Origin: Bacteroidales bacterium
Lineage (GTDB): Bacteria; Bacteroidota; Bacteroidia; Bacteroidales; DYOH01
NCBI GenBank assembly: GCA_030632545.1
Contig: DAOVUO010000029.1
Span: forward strand, 1-12,381
Length of the DNA: 12,381 bases
Direction: 5' to 3'
Numbering within the stretch: the first letter of the stretch is position 1; each line of letters begins with the position of its first letter. Shown here piece after piece: positions 7,334 to 12,381 of the stretch. A model generated the notes under the pieces. That model searched no databases and was not told where the DNA came from. It saw only the letters and a list, made by a program, of their open reading frames with translations. The translations under genes were made by a program, and so were the position numbers.

Positions 7334-10174
7334 ATGCGCATACTGTTTATTTTTAGCTTATTACTTTTGTCCCGATTTCTATTTGGACAAGAGTACTTAC
7401 ATAAAAAATATTCAACTGAAAATGGCTTAGAGCAAAATCAGGTTACTAAATTATATCAAGACAGTAAAGGTTTTTTGTGGATTGGCACTAAAGGAGGAAT
7501 AAGTATTTTTGATGGATTAAATTTCACAAATTATACTGTTAACGATGGACTTTTAGGTAGTGAAGTTCTTGGTATCCTCGAGTATGAAAAAGGAAGTATT
7601 TGGGTACTAACTAAAAAAGGTTTAAATGAATTCAAAAATTTTCGGCTCACAACACATCCGATTGCCAAACAAATTGAAAATTTTATAGTTTTCGTCTATC
7701 CTCCACAATATGATTTTAAACGAAAAGAACTCTATATTGCTGCAAGGGAAGAAAAAAACTTTAGTCTTTATTCTTATGATGGAAAAAAACTAAAATTTAT
7801 TACAATATTAAATAATTTCAGATTTTCTTACCTAGAACATCTAAACATAATTGGATATGATAGCACATTGCTGCATTTAAACAATTACACTAAAGAAAAA
7901 GTTAACTATCCTACACATTTGTTATATCAAATTGATACAAACAAAATAATTTCAATTGCATACGATAATATTGAAGAATTAGATACAAACTTACACTTCA
8001 TTAGAAAAAGAAATATTAAGAATATGATGTTTTACAAAACAAAAAGCTTGTTTGATAGCCTAATTTCAATAAAAAATTATGAAAGTGAAATTAGCTACCT
8101 AGCTGGGGCATATGTTTCAATACTTAACAACAAACAATTGTTTATTGGACATAATTTGGGTTTACTAAAATCTGCAAATAAAGCTTTCCTTCATTTTGAA
8201 GCAACAAAAAATAAGTTTTCCGATATTTGGAGCGTATTTCAACTTCAAAATTCAATATACCTTATGTCCTTCATTGGAAAAAATGCGATTATAAATGCAA
8301 ATACTTTAAAATTAAATACTTTCCAAACCAAAAACTCATACTATTTTGGTAGCGCACTTTTCAATAAACAGACTCAAATACAAGGAACTAGCACTGGGAT
8401 AGAACTAATTAGTAATAAAAAAAGCAATATTTATGCAAACAAAATATATGGCATCTCGTTTATATATAAAAATACAGACAATAATAATTGGATAATCTGC
8501 CACACCAAAGGACTTAGTTTTATGGATAATAATCTTAAGTTCAAACATTTTATAAATTCAGAAAAAAATGATTTTGCATATCCTCTTTGCATTGAAAAAG
8601 ATAAATTTGACAGTCTATGGATTGTTGGAAGCAATCGTATAAATAAATATAAAAACAACAAATTCACTAAAGTAGGCGGATTAATAGCAGAAACTGGTGC
8701 ATTTACAGTAAAGCAAGATGATAGACAAAACTTATGGTTTGGTTCTAAGCATGGGCTCATATTCTACAATTACAAAAAATTTAAAAAAATTAAGCATCCA
8801 CATCTTACAAATATTGTTACAACTATATTTCAAGTTGATAAAAAGCGTTTGCTAATTGGCACTACAAAAGGTATGGCAATGCTAGATTTAGACCTTTTTT
8901 ACAATAATGATTCAATTTTCGTACAATGGTTTGATAAAACAAATGGATTTGCAACTACTGAATGTCAACAAAATAGTTTTTATTTAGCACCAGATGGGTA
9001 TATATGGATTCCTCTCACCGATAGAGTTGTGAGAATAGATACTTCTGAACTTAAATTCAATACTACAACTGCGCAACCAATAATAAAATCAATTACTGAC
9101 CTTGATATTTCGGAAAAATTTTATATTAAACACGATTCATTTTACAATTTTAGGCCAGAAAAAAGTAATTTCAGAATAGAATTCACTGCTATAGAATTCA
9201 AAAATCCAGAAAAAATAAAATTTTCACATAGGTTAATAGGGCATAACAAGCATTGGAGCAAACCTGATTTTTATAGGTATATTGATTACACAAATTTACC
9301 ATTCGGAACATATCAATTTGAATTAATAGCCTACAACGAATCTTTTATTAAATCTAAACCCGTTTCCTTTAATTTTGAAATACAAAAAAAATGGCATCAA
9401 TACTATATTATTAGATTGTTTTCTGTCATAAGTATTATATTACTACTACTTTGGGCTTCCCGAGCTTATTTTAAAAAAAAAATAGCGCAGGATGAAGAAA
9501 CAAAATATATACAAAAAGATATTGAAAGACTAAGAGCACATTTGCTAATAAAACAACTTGACAATCATTTTATATTTAATGCCATAGCAGCCGCAGGAAA
9601 CTTAGCTTTTAAAGGAACACCCAACGCCCAATATAAATATATAGTTAATTTAGCAAATCTATTAAGATATCTACTTAAAAACAAAGAAGAAGTAAGTGTT
9701 TCATTTTCAGAAGAATTAAAGCATATTTTCATTCTAACAGAAATACAAAAATTAAGATTTAGTAATCGAATTCAATTCAATTTTAAACAAAATATTTCTG
9801 ATTATGACACAGAAAAACTCAGAATTCCAAAATTATTTTTATTTCACTTTGTTGAAAATGCCATTAAATACAGTACAGAAAGTACATCAAAGATTGGTGT
9901 TATTAATTTTTCAATAACAAAAACAAACAAAAACTTTTGCTGTATAAGAATAGAAGATAATAGCTTAGGTAATGACAATATTGATTCTAACACAGAGTTA
10001 GGCTTAACAAACAACAGGTTATTAATAAATCTATTAAACAAAAACAATAAGGATGAAATTTACTACAAAATAACTAAAAAACCAGATGGACAATCTGGTT
10101 TAATTGTCGATATAAATATACCGTTTAACTATAATTATGACATTGGCTATGAAAGTACTAATAGTAGAGGATGA
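7334..10174 (+). CDS. Two-component sensor histidine kinase: periplasmic beta-propeller, Y_Y_Y domain, LytS-type kinase
   Basis: A 946-residue inner-membrane sensor. Residues 1-18 are a signal peptide with likely cleavage after FLFG. Residues about 20-590 form a periplasmic beta-propeller; the first blade is textbook (NGLEQNQVTKLYQD, then GFLWIGTKGGISIFDG with Trp49), later blades are degenerate but recur as LWIVG, LWFGS, LLIGT and YIWIP. A Y_Y_Y domain spans about 606-685 (ending FGTYQFELIAYNE), and one membrane helix spans about 690-709. The cytoplasmic His_kinase (LytS/YehU type) part has the phospho-acceptor His745 in LDNHFIFNA, where the usual residue before NxHFIFN-type sequence is NPH, so the proline is replaced by Asn. 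The ATPase motifs are VENAIKY (N box, Asn842), EDNSLG (Asp875) and LGLTNNRL (889-896). Related sensors in gut Bacteroides detect glycan fragments, but those are hybrid proteins. The ligand here is unknown. Its 3' end overlaps the response regulator gene. Confidence 0.93.
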   Translation: MRILFIFSLLLLSRFLFGQEYLHKKYSTENGLEQNQVTKLYQDSKGFLWIGTKGGISIFDGLNFTNYTVNDGLLGSEVLGILEYEKGSIWVLTKKGLNEFKNFRLTTHPIAKQIENFIVFVYPPQYDFKRKELYIAAREEKNFSLYSYDGKKLKFITILNNFRFSYLEHLNIIGYDSTLLHLNNYTKEKVNYPTHLLYQIDTNKIISIAYDNIEELDTNLHFIRKRNIKNMMFYKTKSLFDSLISIKNYESEISYLAGAYVSILNNKQLFIGHNLGLLKSANKAFLHFEATKNKFSDIWSVFQLQNSIYLMSFIGKNAIINANTLKLNTFQTKNSYYFGSALFNKQTQIQGTSTGIELISNKKSNIYANKIYGISFIYKNTDNNNWIICHTKGLSFMDNNLKFKHFINSEKNDFAYPLCIEKDKFDSLWIVGSNRINKYKNNKFTKVGGLIAETGAFTVKQDDRQNLWFGSKHGLIFYNYKKFKKIKHPHLTNIVTTIFQVDKKRLLIGTTKGMAMLDLDLFYNNDSIFVQWFDKTNGFATTECQQNSFYLAPDGYIWIPLTDRVVRIDTSELKFNTTTAQPIIKSITDLDISEKFYIKHDSFYNFRPEKSNFRIEFTAIEFKNPEKIKFSHRLIGHNKHWSKPDFYRYIDYTNLPFGTYQFELIAYNESFIKSKPVSFNFEIQKKWHQYYIIRLFSVISIILLLLWASRAYFKKKIAQDEETKYIQKDIERLRAHLLIKQLDNHFIFNAIAAAGNLAFKGTPNAQYKYIVNLANLLRYLLKNKEEVSVSFSEELKHIFILTEIQKLRFSNRIQFNFKQNISDYDTEKLRIPKLFLFHFVENAIKYSTESTSKIGVINFSITKTNKNFCCIRIEDNSLGNDNIDSNTELGLTNNRLLINLLNKNNKDEIYYKITKKPDGQSGLIVDINIPFNYNYDIGYESTNSRG

Positions 10175-10913
10175 AAAAAATCAAGCAGAAATTTTAGAGC
10201 GCTTTTTACTGACTTACGATTACATTAAATCAATATTTTTTGCTGAATCAACTGATGAATTCTACGAATCGGTAATAACAGAAAAACCTGATTTAATTTT
10301 ACTAGACATTCAGTTATTTGGAAAAAACTCACTTCAAATATTAAAAAAACTTGAAGAAGAAAAAGTATCTTTACCTTCAGTAATTATAACTACTTCCTTC
10401 GAGAATTCAGAATATCAAATAGAAGCTCAAAAATACTTCTCGATTAATTACTTAATGAAACCAATTGATGAAGATTTACTTAAAAGAGCAGTTAATAGGT
10501 CATACGAGATTATTAATAAAGGAAAAGAAAAACTTCAGGAAAAGAAAAACTTAATAAATTACCTTAATAATTATAGCAGATTACCATTTATTACAATAAC
10601 TGATACAAACATATATCTAAAGCATGAAGAAATTGTTTATTTTATCTCTGATGGAAATTACACGGAAGTTTATTTAGAAAATGGCAACAACATTATAATC
10701 AAAACCAATCTTGGGAAAATAGAAAAAATGCTATCAAAAAAAATATTTTATAGAGTATCACGAAAATTAATAGTAAATATTTTTAAAATACTTTCAGTTA
10801 GTAAGAAAAAAAAACATATCACATTCAGTTCAACAAATATTAATGAACTTGCAATACCACAAAAAAGTATAAATGATCTTATAAAAATATTAAATAATAT
10901 TTCACAGCCGTAA
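10149..10913 (+). CDS. LytTR-family response regulator
   Basis: A 254-residue cytoplasmic transcription factor and partner of the preceding kinase. The receiver domain (about 1-120) has the acidic pocket Glu7-Asp8-Glu9, phospho-acceptor Asp53 in LILLDIQLFG, switch Thr82 in IITTS and Lys104 in MKP. A lysine-rich linker (about 124-140) leads to a LytTR DNA-binding domain (about 147-250) with EEIVYFISDGNYTEVYLENG and RVSRKLIVNI, typical of the AlgR/AgrA/LytR group. LytTR proteins bind short direct repeats. The start chosen is the ATG at 10149, giving MKVLIVEDE as in most relatives; an ATG four codons upstream (10137) is also open. Either choice overlaps the kinase gene, by 26 or 38 bp, which points to translational coupling. 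No output gene lies beside it: mreB is 304 bp downstream behind a terminator and its own promoter. Confidence 0.95.
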   Translation: MKVLIVEDEKNQAEILERFLLTYDYIKSIFFAESTDEFYESVITEKPDLILLDIQLFGKNSLQILKKLEEEKVSLPSVIITTSFENSEYQIEAQKYFSINYLMKPIDEDLLKRAVNRSYEIINKGKEKLQEKKNLINYLNNYSRLPFITITDTNIYLKHEEIVYFISDGNYTEVYLENGNNIIIKTNLGKIEKMLSKKIFYRVSRKLIVNIFKILSVSKKKKHITFSSTNINELAIPQKSINDLIKILNNISQP

Positions 10914-11068
10914 TAAATGAAAATTATCCGCAATTCATCAATAATACTTGTAAGTTCGTACATTCTTTTTGCAAATCCTTGTGCATTCCATATACTATAA
11001 TTAATATTGTGCATGAGCAAAAGAGCTTAATCCTCATATTAATCCCACCTAAATGCTTGGCGGTTTAT

Positions 11069-11105
11069 AGTCTCCTATTTTGGCGAGTGGGAGACTTATT
11101 TTTTT
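11069..11105 (+). terminator. Terminator hairpin ahead of mreB
   Basis: A perfect 7-bp stem AGTCTCC (11069-11075) / GGAGACT (11090-11096) with a 14-nt loop is followed by a T-rich run (11097-11105). It lies 155 bp after the response regulator stop and 31 bp before the mreB -33 box, so it most simply ends the two-component operon. An alternative stem TCCCAC (11043-11048) / GTGGGA (11087-11092) would consume its 3' arm. Confidence 0.6.
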
Positions 11106-11136
11106 AAAAAAAATATAAATGTTTTATGGTACTAAC

Positions 11137-11167
11137 TTTGTATAATATAAAACATTGTCTACTTTTG
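11137..11167 (+). promoter_or_regulatory. Promoter for mreB
   Basis: TTTG (11137-11140), a 19-bp spacer and TACTTTTG (11160-11167) match the Bacteroidota consensus fully. The -33 box is itself the end of a second TAnnTTTG (TAACTTTG, 11133-11140), but that copy lacks an upstream -33. Transcription should start near 11174, giving a leader of about 44 nt. Confidence 0.75.
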
Positions 11168-11217
11168 CGTGGCAAATAAAATTTTCATCCAACTAATTAA
11201 AATTATTTACTTTTAAA

Positions 11218-12240
11218 ATGGGACTATTTTCATTCTTGAGCCAAGAAATTGCAATTGATCTTGGTACTGCAAATACAATTATTATTCAAAACGACAAAAT
11301 CGTTGTAGACGAACCTTCTATAGTTGCTATAGACACAGTTACAAAAAAACTCTTTGCTATTGGCAAACAAGCTCAACAAATGCACGGAAAAACGCATGAA
11401 AATATCAAAACAATTCGCCCTTTAAGAGATGGTGTAATTGCAGATTTTAATGCGGCAGAATTAATGATTAGAGGATTTATCAAAATGATAAATAAGCGAC
11501 GACCTTTAATCAGTCCATCATTAAAAATGGTTGTTTGTATTCCATCTGGAAGTACTGAAGTTGAGATACGTGCTGTACGTGACTCTTCGGAACATGCTGG
11601 CGCAAGAGATGTTCACATGATTTATGAACCAATGGCAGCTGCCCTAGGTATTGGAATAGATGTGTCTGCACCAGAAGGAAATATGGTAGTTGATATCGGG
11701 GGGGGGACAACTGAAATTGCAGTAATTTCACTTGGTGGAATTGTGACTAGTCGCTCGATTAGAATTGCAGGAGATGATTTCACTGACGATATTCAGGAAT
11801 ATATGCGACATCAGCATAATATAAAAATTGGTGAAAGAACTGCGGAACAAATTAAAATAAATGCTGGGTCGGCATTATCAGAATTGGAAGATCCACCTGC
11901 TGATTTTACAGTAAGAGGACCTCACCAAATGACAGCTTTGCCAATTGAAATTCCTGTTTCTTATCAGGAAATGGCACATTGTTTAGATAAATCATTAACA
12001 AAAATAGAAACTGCAATTTTAAGTGTTTTAGAACAAACACCACCAGAATTGTACGCCGACATTTTCAAAAATGGAATATGGCTTGCTGGCGGAGGTGCAT
12101 TGCTTAGAGGGCTTGATAAAAGAATTGGTGAAAAGACTAATTTACCAGTACATATTGCCGACGAACCTTTACACGCAGTTGCTCGAGGCACAGGTATTGC
12201 ACTTAAAAATATTGGTATTTTTAAATTCCTAATTAGATAA
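11218..12240 (+). CDS. mreB: Rod shape-determining protein MreB
   Basis: A 340-residue bacterial actin homologue that forms membrane-bound filaments and guides the elongation-phase peptidoglycan machinery (MreC, MreD, RodA, PBP2). The actin-fold signatures are clear: phosphate-1 loop IDLGTANT (13-20), phosphate-2 loop VVDIGGGTTEIAV with Asp159 and Gly161-163, and the adenosine motif LAGGGALLRGLD (289-300). IYEPMAAALGIGI lies between them, in the interdomain connection. The N-terminus MGLFSFLSQ is short and hydrophobic, as expected for membrane attachment. Length is normal, and no frame break is seen. The three glycines of the phosphate-2 loop are all encoded by GGG, making a run of nine G (11698-11706), out of line with the A/T-ending codons used elsewhere. 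mreC follows after 56 bp, so this is the start of an mre operon. Confidence 0.97.
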   Translation: MGLFSFLSQEIAIDLGTANTIIIQNDKIVVDEPSIVAIDTVTKKLFAIGKQAQQMHGKTHENIKTIRPLRDGVIADFNAAELMIRGFIKMINKRRPLISPSLKMVVCIPSGSTEVEIRAVRDSSEHAGARDVHMIYEPMAAALGIGIDVSAPEGNMVVDIGGGTTEIAVISLGGIVTSRSIRIAGDDFTDDIQEYMRHQHNIKIGERTAEQIKINAGSALSELEDPPADFTVRGPHQMTALPIEIPVSYQEMAHCLDKSLTKIETAILSVLEQTPPELYADIFKNGIWLAGGGALLRGLDKRIGEKTNLPVHIADEPLHAVARGTGIALKNIGIFKFLIR

Positions 12241-12248
12241 TATTTTTT

Positions 12249-12275
12249 GAGCTTATTATTAATAATAATGAGCTC
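12249..12275 (+). promoter_or_regulatory. Intercistronic hairpin between mreB and mreC
   Basis: GAGCTTATTATT (12249-12260) and AATAATGAGCTC (12264-12275) form a 12-bp stem (one G-U pair in RNA) closed by a 3-nt loop, starting 9 bp after the mreB stop. It is not followed by a T-run, so full termination is unlikely. It could stabilise the mreB 3' end or partly attenuate readthrough, lowering MreC relative to MreB. Confidence 0.5.
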
Positions 12276-12296
12276 GAATTATTTATAAAACTTCAT

Positions 12297-12381
12297 ATGG
12301 AAACACTCATTAGGTTTTTTTATAAATACAGTTACACTCTTCTATTTATTTTATTAGAATTTATTGCATTTAATCTTATTA
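12297..12381 (+). CDS. mreC: Rod shape-determining protein MreC, N-terminal fragment
   Basis: Twenty-eight codons plus one base from ATG 12297 to the window end. The product starts METLIRFFYKYSY and continues into a hydrophobic helix (about residues 14-28), matching the short cytoplasmic head and single membrane anchor of Bacteroidota MreC proteins. MreC is a bitopic inner-membrane scaffold that links MreB filaments to the periplasmic cell-wall enzymes. The call rests on this N-terminus and on its place directly after mreB; the periplasmic coiled coil and beta domains lie beyond the window. Confidence 0.8.
   Translation, partial: METLIRFFYKYSYTLLFILLEFIAFNLI

Larger units (their letters stand above)
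10914..11217. other. 304-bp intergenic region between the response regulator and mreB
   Basis: It holds, in order: a 27-codon open frame (ATG 10917 to TAA 11000) starting 3 bp after the regulator stop, with a hydrophobic middle and no recognisable family; two copies of TTGTGCAT (10979-10986 and 11007-11014) set 28 bp apart; a terminator-like hairpin (11069-11105); two copies of TTGGCG (11057-11062 and 11080-11085); and the mreB promoter (11137-11167). A minus-strand frame covering 10748-11020 largely mirrors the LytTR domain and has no family resemblance. Confidence 0.6.

Noticed and set aside
8431..8760. Minus-strand open frame of 109 codons inside the kinase gene
   Set aside because: Fully antisense to the propeller domain, with no family features; a shadow frame.
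10748..11020. Minus-strand open frame of 90 codons
   Set aside because: Two-thirds of it mirrors the LytTR coding sequence, and the rest has no promoter or recognisable family; AT-rich DNA gives such frames by chance.
1..12381. CRISPR arrays, tRNA/rRNA genes, transposase or phage genes, defence systems
   Set aside because: I looked for spaced repeats, clover-leaf sequences and mobile or defence-type proteins on both strands and saw none; the genes are housekeeping plus one two-component system.

Overview
This window looks like chromosomal DNA from an AT-rich member of the Bacteroidota, probably a Bacteroidales/Marinilabiliales-like or related environmental lineage. The evidence is strong A+T bias in coding and intergenic DNA, near absence of Shine-Dalgarno sequences in front of starts, several promoters of the Bacteroidota type (-33 TTTG, 19-20 bp spacer, -7 TAnnTTTG), a ParC of the form typical of that phylum, and a beta-propeller/Y_Y_Y histidine kinase paired with a LytTR response regulator. 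All assignments come from reading the sequence; no database search was run.

Layout. At the left edge, on the minus strand, is the N-terminal ~296 residues of an AI-2E-family (PerM-like) membrane protein, cut by the window. Divergent from it is a DEAD-box RNA helicase with a C-terminal DbpA-type RNA-binding domain (start at 1085, not further upstream, because a promoter lies in between), followed by a hairpin/T-run terminator. Next is a parC-aroK pair (topoisomerase IV subunit A and shikimate kinase) that overlap by one base. A 219-bp gap holds a 58-bp palindromic element flanked by TAA triplets. Then come a solitary LpxL/HtrB-type acyltransferase, a structured intergenic region with several inverted repeats, and a two-component operon: a 946-residue periplasmic-propeller sensor kinase overlapped by a LytTR response regulator. 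A 304-bp gap with a terminator hairpin and a very good promoter leads to mreB. A compact hairpin separates mreB from the first 28 codons of mreC, which runs off the right edge.

How the genes work together. Most of the window is housekeeping: RNA remodelling, chromosome decatenation, aromatic amino-acid synthesis, lipid A acylation and cell shape. The one accessory-looking module is the propeller kinase/LytTR pair; its targets cannot be read from the sequence. I found no convincing new defence, mobile or biosynthetic system. The most interesting points are in the non-coding DNA (the TAA-flanked palindrome, the folded segment before the kinase, the competing hairpins before mreB and the mreB/mreC hairpin) and a nine-G run in the ATP-binding loop codons of mreB.
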